Source: Solwaraspora sp. WMMA2056
Lineage (GTDB): Bacteria > Actinomycetota > Actinomycetes > Mycobacteriales > Micromonosporaceae
Assembly: GCF_030345095.1 (NCBI RefSeq)
Contig: NZ_CP128360.1
Location: 124,001-188,000, forward strand
Length of the DNA stretch: 64,000 nt
Direction of reading: 5' to 3'
Below the pieces are notes generated by a model. It had not been told where the DNA came from. It saw only the letters and a program-made list of their open reading frames with translations, and searched no databases. Shown here piece by piece: positions 9,460 to 18,395 of the stretch. Every line of letters starts with the position of its first letter. Position 1 is the stretch's first letter. A program made the translations under genes and the position numbers.

Positions 9460-10401
9460 GTGTTCCGTACACCGCAGAACGTGAGGTCCGGGCGGCACCG
9501 CGCCGCCGGTGCCCGCGCGGCCCGCCGACCGGATCGCGCGGCCCCACGACACGACCACCGACGCGGTGGCCAACGACACCCGGTGGCCGCCGGCATCGGC
9601 CTGCTCGTCGTGCTCTCCGCGTTCACCGGGGCCCTGCCCGGCGACGCCGGTACGCCGCCACCCCGCCAGCCCGGCTGGACCGTCCCCGGCGACGACCACC
9701 GGACCGTCCTGCTCCGCGAGGGAGAGATCACGCTGCCCGACGACGGGTTCTACTCCTGGGCCGCGCTGAACCGGCGCACCGGGCTGCTCACCGGGTCGGC
9801 CAACTACACCGCGCAGAGCGACACCATGTCCCTGATCAAGGCCTGGCTGGCCGCCGACGACCTGCGCCGCGCCGACGAACAGGGACTGCTGCCCCGCGCC
9901 CCACGACTGGCCGAACTGTCCGCGATCATCCGCGACAGCGACAACCCGGGCGCGGACGCCACCTACGCCCGGGTAGGCGGCGAGGACTCGATCCACCGGA
10001 TGGTGCGCGTCTGCGGCCTGACCGACACCGCCCCGGTCCTCGACCGGTGGAGCAACACCGTCGTCTCCGCCCGCGACCTCGCCCGGCTCGGCCGGTGCAT
10101 CGCCGACGGCCGGGCCGCCGGGCCGCAGTGGACCCCCTGGCTGCTCGGCGAGATGCGCGCGGTACGCGGCGAGGGCGACTTCGGGCCCCGCGACGCCCTC
10201 ACCCCCGAGTACGCCGCCACCGTCGCCATCAAGAACGGCTGGCTGCTGCGCGACGAGGACGACCTGTGGCACATCAGCTGCCTGGCGATCGGCGAACACT
10301 GGGTGATCGGGGCGCTGGCCCGTTACCCCGGCGAGCAGGGGTTCGACCACGGCGTCGGCTTCTGCCGGCAACTCGGTGCGGCGCTACTGCTGGTGGCCTG
10401 A
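9460..10401 (+). CDS. Class A beta-lactamase-like serine hydrolase
   Basis: Up to 313 residues from GTG 9460. The core carries the class A motif set: SLIK (SxxK nucleophile and base), SDN in IIRDSDNPGADATY, and KNG in AIKNGWLLR replacing the KTG triad. The fold is therefore penicillin-binding/beta-lactamase, but Asn in the third motif leaves true beta-lactamase activity uncertain. The 40 N-terminal residues are Arg-rich and look out of frame. GTG 9583 would give MAAGIGLLVVLSAFTG, a convincing signal peptide or anchor, and is the more likely start. The enzyme would act at the cell wall. A GNAT gene follows closely. Confidence 0.75.
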   Translation: MFRTPQNVRSGRHRAAGARAARRPDRAAPRHDHRRGGQRHPVAAGIGLLVVLSAFTGALPGDAGTPPPRQPGWTVPGDDHRTVLLREGEITLPDDGFYSWAALNRRTGLLTGSANYTAQSDTMSLIKAWLAADDLRRADEQGLLPRAPRLAELSAIIRDSDNPGADATYARVGGEDSIHRMVRVCGLTDTAPVLDRWSNTVVSARDLARLGRCIADGRAAGPQWTPWLLGEMRAVRGEGDFGPRDALTPEYAATVAIKNGWLLRDEDDLWHISCLAIGEHWVIGALARYPGEQGFDHGVGFCRQLGAALLLVA

Positions 10402-10414
10402 TAAGCAGATACCC

Positions 10415-10984
10415 GTGAACGAGGTTGCGACAGGCAGGGCGACGGTACGCCGGATCGGTCCCGACGACGCCGGGCGGATGCGGGCGCTGCGGCTGGAGAT
10501 GCTGGCCGACTCGCCGCTGGCGTACCTCGAGACCCTCGCCGACGCGGCCGCCCGCCCGCACGACGAGTACGCGGCGAGGGTCGCCCGCGCCGCCACCGGC
10601 ACCGCGCTGGCCCAGTTCGTCGCGGAGGCCACCGCCGGACCGGCGCAGCAGCGTCCCGCCGGACCGGCCCAGCGGCGCACCGCCGGCCGGTTCGTGGCCC
10701 ACGCCGGGGCGCACGCCGCCAGCGACGATCCGGCGGTCACCGTGCTGTACGCCGTCTACGTCAGCCCGCCCTGGCGCGGGCAGGGGCTGCTCGGCGCCCT
10801 GGTCAACGCGGTCGCCGACTGGTCTCGTGCGGCGGGCCGCCCGCAGCTGCTGCTGGAGGTGGTGGTCGGCAACGACCGGGCGCTGCGGGCGTACCAGCGG
10901 CTCGGGTTCACCGACACCGGGGTCCGCCTGCCGCACCCGACGCTGCCGGACCTGACCGAGCTGCAGATGCGCCGCCCGGCCTGA
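10415..10984 (+). CDS. GNAT family N-acetyltransferase
   Basis: 189 residues from GTG 10415 (NEVATGRATVRRIG). Motif A is seen as VYVSPPWRGQGLLGALV, followed by LEVVVGNDRALRAYQRLGF, which is motif B. A proline/glutamine-rich insertion at about residues 70-90 is unusual. Acetyl-CoA is the donor; the acceptor is unknown. It starts 13 bases after the serine hydrolase stop, so the two genes may be co-expressed. Confidence 0.82.
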   Translation: MNEVATGRATVRRIGPDDAGRMRALRLEMLADSPLAYLETLADAAARPHDEYAARVARAATGTALAQFVAEATAGPAQQRPAGPAQRRTAGRFVAHAGAHAASDDPAVTVLYAVYVSPPWRGQGLLGALVNAVADWSRAAGRPQLLLEVVVGNDRALRAYQRLGFTDTGVRLPHPTLPDLTELQMRRPA

Positions 10985-11075
10985 CCCGCACCTGCGGCGG
11001 CCCCGACGGCACCAGCGCCGACGGCGGACCGGGCAGCCACCCGAGGCGTGGATCCCGGTTGGTACACAGGATCAG

Positions 11076-11945
11076 GTGACGATCATCAGCGCTGCGGCGC
11101 TGCGTACCCACATCTCGGAGCTGACCCGGCGCGGGCCGCGACATCACACCAACCCGGCCGCGACCGGCCCGGTCCTCGACTACCTGACCGGGCGTCTGTC
11201 GGATTCCGGTCACCGGGTGGTCGTCGAGCGGTACGGCGACGCCCCGCACCAGGTCAACCTGATCGCCGACGCGGGCCGGCCGGCCGACGGGCCGATCGTC
11301 GAGGTCTGTGCCCACTGGGACACGGTGGCCGGCAGCCCGGGAGCCGACGACAACGCCAGCGGGGTGGCCGGGCTGCTGGAGGTCGCCCGGGTGCTGGCCG
11401 CCGACCCGCCGGCCCGGCGACCCCGGTTCTGCCTGTTCGGCGGCGAGGAGGACGACGTGCCGTTCACCGGCAGCCGGGCGCACGTCGCCCGGCTGGGCAG
11501 CGACGGCGTACCGGTCGCCGGGGCGGTCGTGCTGGAGATGATCGGCTACCGCGACGCCACTGTGGGCAGTCAGCGGATCCCGGCCGGGCTGGGCGACATG
11601 CTGGGCGACGTCGACGGGCTCGACCGGGGCGACTTCGTCGCCGTGGTCGGCAGCATCGAGTCCAGCCAGTGGTTGGCCGCCTTCCAGGCGGCCGGCTGGG
11701 TCCAGGAGCCGTCGCTGCCGGTGGTGCCGCTGCCGGTGCCCCGGCGGCAGGGCGGCGACGTCGCCCGCAGCGACCACGTGCCGTACTGGGACGCCGGGCT
11801 GCTCGCCGTGATGGTCAGCGACACCGCCGACTTCCGCAACCCGCACTACCACCGGCCGACCGACACCCTGGACACCCTCGACCTGGGTTTCGCGGCGGCG
11901 GTGGCGACGGCGGTCGCCGACGCGGTACGCACGCTGTCGCGCTGA
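11076..11945 (+). CDS. M28-family zinc aminopeptidase
   Basis: 289 residues from GTG 11076. The dinuclear zinc ligands of M28 are in order: His and Asp of CAHWDT, bridging Asp in PGADDNASG, catalytic Glu-Glu in FGGEEDD, and the final His in NPHYHRPTDT. No signal peptide is apparent, so it is probably cytoplasmic. It should remove N-terminal residues from peptides. The 3' end of the gene is part of a tandem duplication that runs past the stop. Confidence 0.88.
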   Translation: MTIISAAALRTHISELTRRGPRHHTNPAATGPVLDYLTGRLSDSGHRVVVERYGDAPHQVNLIADAGRPADGPIVEVCAHWDTVAGSPGADDNASGVAGLLEVARVLAADPPARRPRFCLFGGEEDDVPFTGSRAHVARLGSDGVPVAGAVVLEMIGYRDATVGSQRIPAGLGDMLGDVDGLDRGDFVAVVGSIESSQWLAAFQAAGWVQEPSLPVVPLPVPRRQGGDVARSDHVPYWDAGLLAVMVSDTADFRNPHYHRPTDTLDTLDLGFAAAVATAVADAVRTLSR

Positions 11946-11976
11946 CCGACGCGGTACGCACGCGCCTCGCGCTGAC
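11918..11976. repeat. Tandem duplication at the end of the M28 gene
   Basis: Two adjacent copies of about 29-30 bases (11918-11946 and 11947-11976) share GACGCGGTACGCACGC and TCGCGCTGAC. The first copy contains the natural stop codon, so the second is non-coding. Confidence 0.7.
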
Positions 11977-11977
11977 C

Positions 11978-12001
11978 GGCCGGCGGGGCGATCCGCCGGC
12001 C
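11978..12001. terminator. Bidirectional stem-loop between convergent genes
   Basis: A perfect 9-bp stem, GGCCGGCGG with CCGCCGGCC, and a 6-base loop lie between the convergent M28 and paaN genes. There is no T-tract. Confidence 0.5.
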
Positions 12002-12040
12002 GATCGGGCCTGCACGGGACGTCGATGCCACGCAGTCGGC

Positions 12041-13717
12041 TCAGCGGTGCCGGCGGGACTGGACGATGCGGAACCGGCCGGCGACGTACGCCCCGTCGGT
12101 CAACGCCGCATTGCCGGCGGCGTTGGCGCCGGTGGCGTGGAAGTCGGAGAAGGCCGCCGACTGGTTGACGAACACGCCGCCAGTCAGGTTCGTCGACAGG
12201 TGCACGCCGACGTCGACCGCCGCCGCCTCGACCTCGTCGAGCACCCGCTCGTCGGTCGAGTGGACGCCGGCGGTCAGCCCGCCACGGGTGCCGACGGTCC
12301 GCCGGAAGATCTCGATGCTCTGCGCGGTGGAGGCGGTGGCCACGACGAAGGCCACCGGCCCGAACCACTCCCGGCCGTAGGTCTCCTCGGCCGCCGCGTC
12401 CAGCTTGACCAGCAGCGGGGTACGGACCACCGCGTCCGGGTGGGCCGGGTGGGCGAGCTCGCGCGACTCCAGGACCGGTTCGCCCAGCTTCGCGGCGTCG
12501 GCGAGCCGCTGCAGTACGCCGTCGTCGCCGATCGCCCCGATGATCTCGACCGCGCGGCCCGGGTCGCCGGTCAGTTTGCCGATCGCGGTGGCGATGCCGG
12601 CGGCCACCTCGTCCAGGCTCTTGTGACCCTGGTCGGTGTCGATGCCGTCGGCGGGCACCAGGATGTTCTGCGGGGTGGTGCACATCTGTCCGCTGTAGAG
12701 CGACAGGGAGAAGGCAAGGTTGCGGCACATGCCGGCGAAGTCCGCCGTGGAGTCGACGACGACCGTGTTGACGCCGGCCTTCTCGGTGTAGACGCTGGCC
12801 TGCCGGGCGTTGGCCTCCAGCCAGTCGCCGTACTCGGTGGAGCCGGTGAAGTCGACGATGCGCACCTGCGGGTGGGTGGCGAGGACGGTCGCCAGCCGCT
12901 CGTCCGGCGCCTCGGCCGCCAGCTGCACCAGGTCCGGGTCGAAGCCGGCCTCGGCGAGCACCTGTCGGGCGTACCGGACGGTGATCGCCAGCGGCAGCAC
13001 CGCGCCCGGGTGCGGCTTGACCACCACCGGATTGCCGGTGACCAGGGAGGCGAACAGTCCCGGGTAGGAGTTCCAGGTCGGGAAGGTGCGGCAGCCGATC
13101 ACCAGGGCGACGCCGCGCGGCACCACGTGGTACGTCTTGGTCATCCGCAGCGGTTCGCCCCGACCGGCCGGCTTGGACCAGTCGGCGGTGTCCGGGTGGC
13201 GGGTCATTTCGGCGTACGCGTACGCCACCGCCTCCAGCGCCCGGTCGAAGGCGTGCGTCGCGCCCGCCTGGAAGGCCATCACGAACGCCTGGCCGGTGGT
13301 GAACTGCACCGCGTTGGCCAGCTCGAAGGAGTGCGCGTGCAGCCGGGCCAGGATCTCCAGGCAGACCCCGGCCCGGGTACGGGGGCCGGCGTCGCGCCAG
13401 TCGGGCAGCGCCGCGCGGGCGGCGGCGATCAGCTGGTCGACGTCGGGGCGCGGATACCGTACGCCGAGTTCGACGCCGAACGGGCTGCGCTCGGTGGCGA
13501 CCGGGCCGCCGGTGGCGCTGGCCTGGTCCAGTGGGAAGTCCTGGCCGAGGTAGCCACGGAACGCGGTGGCGCCCTCGTCCGCAGCGTGTTCGCCGTAGAT
13601 CCGTGGGCTCGGCGACTCGGGGTACGCCGACCAGTAGTCCCGTTCGGTGATCGCGGTCAACGCACGGGCCAGGGTGTCGGCGTGCGTGACGTACAGGGGG
13701 TGCGGGGTCTCCGTCAT
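12041..13717 (-). CDS. paaN: PaaN-type aldehyde dehydrogenase
   Basis: About 558 residues from ATG 13717 (MTETPHPLYV). The aldehyde dehydrogenase core has the nucleotide-binding KPHPGAVLPLAI and TGSTEYGDWL segments and the catalytic Cys in YSGQMCTTPQN. The long N-terminal region and the pattern AVQFTTGQAFVMAFQAGATHAFDRA match the phenylacetate-catabolism protein PaaN (related to the dehydrogenase half of PaaZ). It should oxidise the semialdehyde formed after ring opening. No other paa genes are nearby, so its role may be independent of a local paa operon. Confidence 0.85.
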   Translation of the reverse strand: MTETPHPLYVTHADTLARALTAITERDYWSAYPESPSPRIYGEHAADEGATAFRGYLGQDFPLDQASATGGPVATERSPFGVELGVRYPRPDVDQLIAAARAALPDWRDAGPRTRAGVCLEILARLHAHSFELANAVQFTTGQAFVMAFQAGATHAFDRALEAVAYAYAEMTRHPDTADWSKPAGRGEPLRMTKTYHVVPRGVALVIGCRTFPTWNSYPGLFASLVTGNPVVVKPHPGAVLPLAITVRYARQVLAEAGFDPDLVQLAAEAPDERLATVLATHPQVRIVDFTGSTEYGDWLEANARQASVYTEKAGVNTVVVDSTADFAGMCRNLAFSLSLYSGQMCTTPQNILVPADGIDTDQGHKSLDEVAAGIATAIGKLTGDPGRAVEIIGAIGDDGVLQRLADAAKLGEPVLESRELAHPAHPDAVVRTPLLVKLDAAAEETYGREWFGPVAFVVATASTAQSIEIFRRTVGTRGGLTAGVHSTDERVLDEVEAAAVDVGVHLSTNLTGGVFVNQSAAFSDFHATGANAAGNAALTDGAYVAGRFRIVQSRRHR

Positions 13718-13778
13718 GCACGCCATCATGCCGCAACCGGCCGGCCGGGTGGCGGCACCGACGGCCGGACCGGATGCC

Positions 13779-14792
13779 TCAGATGGTCTGCTGCCAGTTC
13801 TGCCAGATGTCGACGGCCCGGTAGCCGATCGCCTCGTTGATGGCGATCATGTGGCGGTTGCTGTCGGCGTTCCAGGTGTCGATGACCCGCAGCGCCGGCT
13901 CGTGCCGCGTCACCAGCCGCAGGTTCTCGATCTTGACGATCAGCCCGAGCCGGTGGCCGCGATGGTCCGGGTCGACGATGGTGATCTGCTGGATGGCGTG
14001 CCAGTCGGGCGTGGCCGGACAGGTGATGTGGGTCCAGGCGACGATCCGCCCGCTGTCGACGTGCCGGGCGACGACGTGGTAGCCCCGGACGCCCTGGGCG
14101 CGGCGGAACGCCTCGAACTCGCGGATCCGGGCGGCGTCGACCTGCTCGGCCTCCCATTGCAGGTCGCCCATTGGCGCGTCGGTGACCAGCCGGCCGTCGA
14201 GGTAGGCGATGTCGTCGAGGTGGGCGTCGGGGACCTCGCCGGCCCAGGTGAGCAGTTCGTAGCCGGCGGCCCGTGGCAGGCTGTCGGCGAGCAGCGCGTC
14301 GAGCGCGGCGGCGTCGACCGTGTCGATGTCGAGTCGGCGACGGACATCGACCAGTGCGGACTTGGCACCCAGCGACTGCGCGAAGGCGGTCGGCGCCGGG
14401 TCCCGGACCACACCGCCCGGCATGGTGTCCGGCGAGTGCCCCATGATCCGGGTCCGGCCGGCGGCGCGGACCTGCGCCACCCCGTACGCGTACAGTGCCC
14501 GCCCCACGCCGCGCCGTCGGTATTCGGGCAGCACCTGGATGTCCAGGCCGGCATTGTCCAGGTTGTCCAGCAGCGGGTACTCGATCTTGATCAGCCCGAC
14601 CGGGACGCCGTCGAGGTACGCGAGGGCATGGTCGATCCGTTCGTCCTTGCGCTGGAAGCCGATGGTGGCCTCGAACCACTGGCGGGGTGATGGCGGCATG
14701 TCCGGTACGTGAACCGAGGCGGCCTTGATCCCGTACGCCTGATCGACGGTGGTCGGATCGGCGGGATCCAGCGGGGTGATGGTGATGTCCAT
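13779..14792 (-). CDS. Two-domain GNAT N-acetyltransferase
   Basis: 337 residues from ATG 14792 (MDITITPLDPADP). The first domain has IQVLPEYRRRGVGRALY and the second TIVDPDHRGHRLGLIVKIENL; both are acetyl-CoA-binding motif A sequences. The C-terminal run ALRVIDTWNADSNRHMIAIN is characteristic of a tandem GNAT group common in actinobacteria (MshD-like layout). The substrate is not known. It lies 61 bases downstream of paaN on the same strand. Confidence 0.82.
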   Translation of the reverse strand: MDITITPLDPADPTTVDQAYGIKAASVHVPDMPPSPRQWFEATIGFQRKDERIDHALAYLDGVPVGLIKIEYPLLDNLDNAGLDIQVLPEYRRRGVGRALYAYGVAQVRAAGRTRIMGHSPDTMPGGVVRDPAPTAFAQSLGAKSALVDVRRRLDIDTVDAAALDALLADSLPRAAGYELLTWAGEVPDAHLDDIAYLDGRLVTDAPMGDLQWEAEQVDAARIREFEAFRRAQGVRGYHVVARHVDSGRIVAWTHITCPATPDWHAIQQITIVDPDHRGHRLGLIVKIENLRLVTRHEPALRVIDTWNADSNRHMIAINEAIGYRAVDIWQNWQQTI

Positions 14793-15148
14793 GCCGTCGA
14801 GGGTGACGGGGTGGAGCCGCCCGCGCGACCGATTTACCGACACCTGGCGTGATCGGCAACCGCGCCAACTCGGGGCGGACGTTGGTCGGGAGGGCGCTCG
14901 CACAGCACCGCCGGCGCTGTTGGTCGTTGGACCTCAGGGTTGAGATTGTTGCCAAGCTCTGTCGAGGCCCTTACGGCGAGTCGCCCTCCCGCACGGAGCA
15001 TCCTGCGCGGTGCAAGTGCAGTCGTCAAGACCCCGCTGGCGTGTTTTCTCAACCTATGGCAAAACTCTGACTACGGACCGCACACAGCACATCGGCCGAT
15101 CGGCGCACGCCGACCGGCCGATCAAGGGATTGACCGCTGTTCAGCCGG
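14793..15148. other. Intergenic stretch, no gene recognised
   Basis: About 356 bases with somewhat lower GC than the flanks. Short open frames on both strands show no family resemblance and poor codon bias. It probably carries the promoter of the acetyltransferase and the 3' region of thrC. Confidence 0.5.
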
Positions 15149-16450
15149 TCAGCCGAGGAGTCCCGCCTCGCGGACTGAGCGCAACGACGGCTTGACCCGG
15201 TGCGTCGGCCCGACCAGTCCGGCCACCGCGTCGATCGTCTTCAGACCCTCACCGGTGTTGTAGACGACCGTCTCCGCTGCCGGGTCGAGCCGACCGGAGT
15301 CAACCAGCTTCTTCAGCACCGCCGTGGTCACCCCGCCGGCGGTCTCGGCGAAGACCCCGGTGGTCCGGGCCAGCAGCCGGATCCCGGCGCGGATCTCGTC
15401 GTCGTCGGCGTAGTCCATCCAGCCGCCGGTCCGCCGGACCGCCTCGAGCGCGTACAGCCCGGCCGCCGGGTCGCCGATGTTGAGCGACTTGGCGATCCCG
15501 GTCGGCTTCACCGGCACGATCGCGTCGGTGTCCCGGTGCAGCGCGGTGGCGATCGGGTTGCAGCCGGCCGACTGGGCGCCGAACACCCGCCAGCCGTTGG
15601 CCGGCGCCTCGACCAGGCCGATCTCGACCAGCTCGGCGAACGCCTTGTCGACCTTGGTGAGCAGCTCACCGCTGGCCATCGGGATCACCACCTGCTCGGG
15701 GATCCGCCAGCCGAGCTGCTCGGCCACCTCGTAACCGAGAGTCTTCGACCCCTCGGCGTAGTACGGCCGCACGTTGACGTTGACGAACGCGGTGTCGGCG
15801 AACTCGTCGGTCTCCACCAGCTCACTGCAGAGCCGGTTCACGTCGTCGTAGGAGCCGTCGATCGCGACCAGCTCCCCGCCGTACACGGCGGTGGTGACGA
15901 TCTTGCCGGGCTCCAGGTCACCGGGGATGAAGACGATCGACGGCACGCCGGCGCGGGCCGCGTGGGCGGCCACCGAGTTGGCCAGGTTGCCGGTCGAGGC
16001 GCAGGCGAACCGGGAGAAACCGAGCGTACGGGCGGCGGTGAGGGCGACCGAGACGACCCGGTCCTTGAACGAGTGGGTCGGGTTGGCGCTGTCGTCCTTG
16101 ACCCACAGCGGCCCGGTGATGCCCAGCTCGGCGGCGAGCGCGGCGGCCGGGACCAGCGGGGTGAACCCGGGGTCCAGGCTGACCCGGGTGGCCGGGTCCT
16201 GCCCGGCGGGCAGCAGCGGGGCGTACCGCCAGATGTTGGCCGGGCCCGCCTCGATGTCGGCCCGGGTGACGCGGGCGATGGCCGCCGGGTCGTAAGCGAC
16301 CTCCAGCGGCCCGAAACACTCGTAACACGCGTGCTGCGCGGCGAGCGGATACTCGGTGCCGCAGCCACGGCAGACCAACGCCCGCGCCGGGCTGGCGGAG
16401 CTGACGGTAGCCGAGTCGGAACTGGTGGTTGCGTCGATCAGCGACGTCAT
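15149..16450 (-). CDS. thrC: Threonine synthase
   Basis: 433 residues from ATG 16450 (MTSLIDATTSS). An N-terminal CRGCG...CYECFGPLEVAY segment is the zinc-ribbon-like cap of this class. The PLP lysine lies in NPTHSFKDRVVS, followed by ASTGNLANSVAAHAARAG, which is the phosphate-binding and substrate loop. It converts O-phosphohomoserine to L-threonine. The upstream SAM-I riboswitch overlaps the RBS (AGAGGA), so synthesis of this enzyme should fall when S-adenosylmethionine is abundant. thrA (hom) and thrB are not next to it, although hom-thrC-thrB is the common actinobacterial order. Confidence 0.96.
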   Translation of the reverse strand: MTSLIDATTSSDSATVSSASPARALVCRGCGTEYPLAAQHACYECFGPLEVAYDPAAIARVTRADIEAGPANIWRYAPLLPAGQDPATRVSLDPGFTPLVPAAALAAELGITGPLWVKDDSANPTHSFKDRVVSVALTAARTLGFSRFACASTGNLANSVAAHAARAGVPSIVFIPGDLEPGKIVTTAVYGGELVAIDGSYDDVNRLCSELVETDEFADTAFVNVNVRPYYAEGSKTLGYEVAEQLGWRIPEQVVIPMASGELLTKVDKAFAELVEIGLVEAPANGWRVFGAQSAGCNPIATALHRDTDAIVPVKPTGIAKSLNIGDPAAGLYALEAVRRTGGWMDYADDDEIRAGIRLLARTTGVFAETAGGVTTAVLKKLVDSGRLDPAAETVVYNTGEGLKTIDAVAGLVGPTHRVKPSLRSVREAGLLG

Positions 16451-16463
16451 GCGAGGCCGTCCT

Positions 16464-16609
16464 CTCATCTTCCCCTGCGCCGCACGTTGCGACGGGGACG
16501 GAATTGGCACCTGCCGCGCCTGGCCTCGGGCGATCCGGTCGCCGAGCGGGTCGTGCGGGGTGGTTGCCGGGGCTTCGTCGGGCCGTGTCCCTCTGCCCCT
16601 CTGGATGAG
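16464..16609 (-). promoter_or_regulatory. SAM-I (S-box) riboswitch controlling thrC
   Basis: Read on the minus strand, P1 is CTCATC (16604-16609) pairing with GATGAG (16464-16469). Between them come AGAGGGGCAGAGGGACACGG, then CCCCGGCAACC, then GGTGCCAATTCC and a GGGGAAG closing segment. These are the conserved S-box core blocks in the right order. The 3' strand of P1 abuts and partly covers the AGAGGA ribosome-binding site of thrC. Ligand-stabilised P1 would therefore hide the RBS, a translational switch, as expected in high-GC Gram-positives. Confidence 0.92.
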
Positions 16610-16651
16610 GTATGAAGTTGTGTTTCCAGCGAGTGTACGGGCGTGGACAGC

Positions 16652-17545
16652 TCAGGGCACCTGGTCGTCCCGAGGTGTGAGCAAGCCCGCACCCGGTGCC
16701 ACCGCGCCGGACTCCGGCACCGCACCACCCGCCTGCGCCGCCGCGCCGGCCTCCGCGACCGCGGCCGCCACCATCGTCAGCACCTCGTCGAGCAGTGGCG
16801 GCGGCGCGGCGATCGTGGCCGACGAGTCGAGGGTGTGCGGCGTACCGTCGACGTCGACGACCGCCGCCCCGGCCTCGCGGGCGATGAGGGTGCCGGCGGC
16901 CATGTCCCACGGCTTGTTCGACAGGGTGATCGACACGTCGGTGCGGCCGTCGGCGACCCAGACCAGGTCGATCGCGGCCGACCCGAGCATCCGCACCCGC
17001 AGGGCACGGTGGGCGACCTGCCGGGTGAGCGCGAACCGGACGGCGTTGCGCTCCCCCGACCCTGCCCCGACCCCGTAGTCACCGAGGTTGGCCAGCGCGT
17101 CGGACAGCCGCGCCGCACCCCGGATCCGGATCGGCTCGCCGTCGCGCCACGCGCCGCCACCGGCGGTCGCGGTGTACCGGGCGGCCAGCAACGGCAACTC
17201 GACCACGCCAACCACCGGGCGGCGGTCGCGGACCAGGGCCAGGGACACCCCGCACAGCGGTACGCCGTGCGCGAAGTTGACCGTGCCGTCGATCGGGTCC
17301 AGCACCCACTGCTCGCCGTCGGTCGCGGCACCGCTGGTGCCCTCCTCTTCGCCGAGGAACCCGATGTGCGGGGTCCGTTCGGCGAGGAAGGTCCGCAGGT
17401 CCCGCTCCACCGCGAGGTCCACTTCGGAGGCGTAGTCCCGGTCGCCCTTGCCGGCCAGCCGCCCCGGCTCGCGGGTCCGCATCAGTTCCGCCCCACGGGC
17501 GGCCGCCTGCACGGCGACCGCAAGCAGGTCGTCCAGTGACGCCAT
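16652..17545 (-). CDS. Inositol monophosphatase-family phosphatase (IMPase/HisN type)
   Basis: 297 residues. It has the Mg-binding motif WVLDPIDGTVNFAHG, the upstream GEEEG acidic site and the C-terminal KPWDMAAGTLIAREAG. It hydrolyses a small phosphate monoester: inositol-1-phosphate, histidinol phosphate or a related compound cannot be distinguished here. The C-terminal 40 residues are an Ala/Gly-rich tail beyond the normal end. The upstream 86-residue gene ends 4 bases before it, so the two form an operon. Confidence 0.88.
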   Translation of the reverse strand: MASLDDLLAVAVQAAARGAELMRTREPGRLAGKGDRDYASEVDLAVERDLRTFLAERTPHIGFLGEEEGTSGAATDGEQWVLDPIDGTVNFAHGVPLCGVSLALVRDRRPVVGVVELPLLAARYTATAGGGAWRDGEPIRIRGAARLSDALANLGDYGVGAGSGERNAVRFALTRQVAHRALRVRMLGSAAIDLVWVADGRTDVSITLSNKPWDMAAGTLIAREAGAAVVDVDGTPHTLDSSATIAAPPPLLDEVLTMVAAAVAEAGAAAQAGGAVPESGAVAPGAGLLTPRDDQVP

Positions 17546-17549
17546 CGGG

Positions 17550-17810
17550 TCAGAAACTCGCGGCGTAGCCGCGGCTGGACTCGATCGCGCTCTGCGCCAG
17601 CGCCGCCGCCTCGGCCAGCTTCTGCTTGGCCTGCTCCACCTTGGCGATCGTCTCGGCCACCTGCGAGTGGCTCGACCCGCTGGTGATCGCCCGCAACGCG
17701 GCCCCGCTGCTGCTCAGCGCCTCCGCGCTCGCCCGGATCGCACCGACCTGCTGGCCGAGCTCGTCACCGAACCGGGCGACCCCTGCCTTGACCTCTTCGA
17801 CCGAACCCAC
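17550..17810 (-). CDS. Small all-helical protein, function unknown
   Basis: 86 residues from GTG 17810, preceded by a GGGGAGGG RBS. The sequence is rich in Ala, Glu, Gln and Ser with heptad-like spacing (VEQAKQKLAEAAALAQSAIE) and predicts two or three helices or a coiled coil. Size and composition recall WXG100-like proteins, but no WXG motif is seen. It is coupled to the phosphatase downstream (4-base gap). Confidence 0.7.
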   Translation of the reverse strand: MGSVEEVKAGVARFGDELGQQVGAIRASAEALSSSGAALRAITSGSSHSQVAETIAKVEQAKQKLAEAAALAQSAIESSRGYAASF

Positions 17811-18185
17811 GCGCACACCCTCCCCATCGGACGACGTCCCGTCCGGTACGACGCTACCGGACCGGCGCCGCCACCCGGCACGACAGTAACTCACAGTGAT
17901 AACAGACGGTCGTGACGTGACCTGACACGACCCGACCGCCACGCTCGTGACGCAGCGTCGACCGCGCGGTCCGCCTGTGTTCCACCGTCCGTAGTGGAGC
18001 ACGCGAAAACACAGGCCAGCACCGGATTTCTCGCCACCGGGTGACGGGTGCCGCAGCACCACCGGCGACGTGGCGGCAGCCGCGCGCCCAGCTGCGGCGG
18101 GCATGTTTCGACGATCACCGTCGGCAACGATAGAGTGGGGCCGGACCGTGTGGGACAGACCACGCTCGAGGGTACGGAGTTTGCC
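17811..18185. other. Intergenic stretch
   Basis: Contains the likely promoter of the small helical protein on the minus strand and, near 18119-18140, a sequence (CAACGATAGAGTGG) that could be a plus-strand -10 region. No open frame with convincing codon bias is seen. Confidence 0.4.
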
Positions 18186-18383
18186 GTGGGACAGGGTCGC
18201 AGTCATCGAGGCACGCTGGTCGAGTCGGATCGCCGACGGCCGGCCCGGGTACGGCGGACACCGCACACCGCCGCACCCGTCGGCTCGACGGTCGAGCATG
18301 CGCTCCGGCGCTTCATGCAGCTCGGTTCGGTCGGCGGCGTCGACGACCGCGACCCCGAGCCGGGCCCGCTGCGGGTCGGCTGA
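18186..18383 (+). CDS. Hypothetical small basic protein
   Basis: 65 residues from GTG 18186, with a GGTACGGAG sequence 7-15 bases upstream. Third positions are GC-rich, as in neighbouring genes. The N-terminal half is Arg-rich; the C-terminal half (VEHALRRFMQLGSVGGVDD) may form a helix. It converges with the ABC permease, the two stops being 12 bases apart. It belongs to no family I recognise and may not be a real gene. Confidence 0.35.
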   Translation: MGQGRSHRGTLVESDRRRPARVRRTPHTAAPVGSTVEHALRRFMQLGSVGGVDDRDPEPGPLRVG

Positions 18384-18395
18384 GGCCGACCCGGC

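Noticed and set aside
14793..15148. Short frames between the acetyltransferase and thrC
   Set aside because: No RBS, biased codons or family resemblance on either strand.
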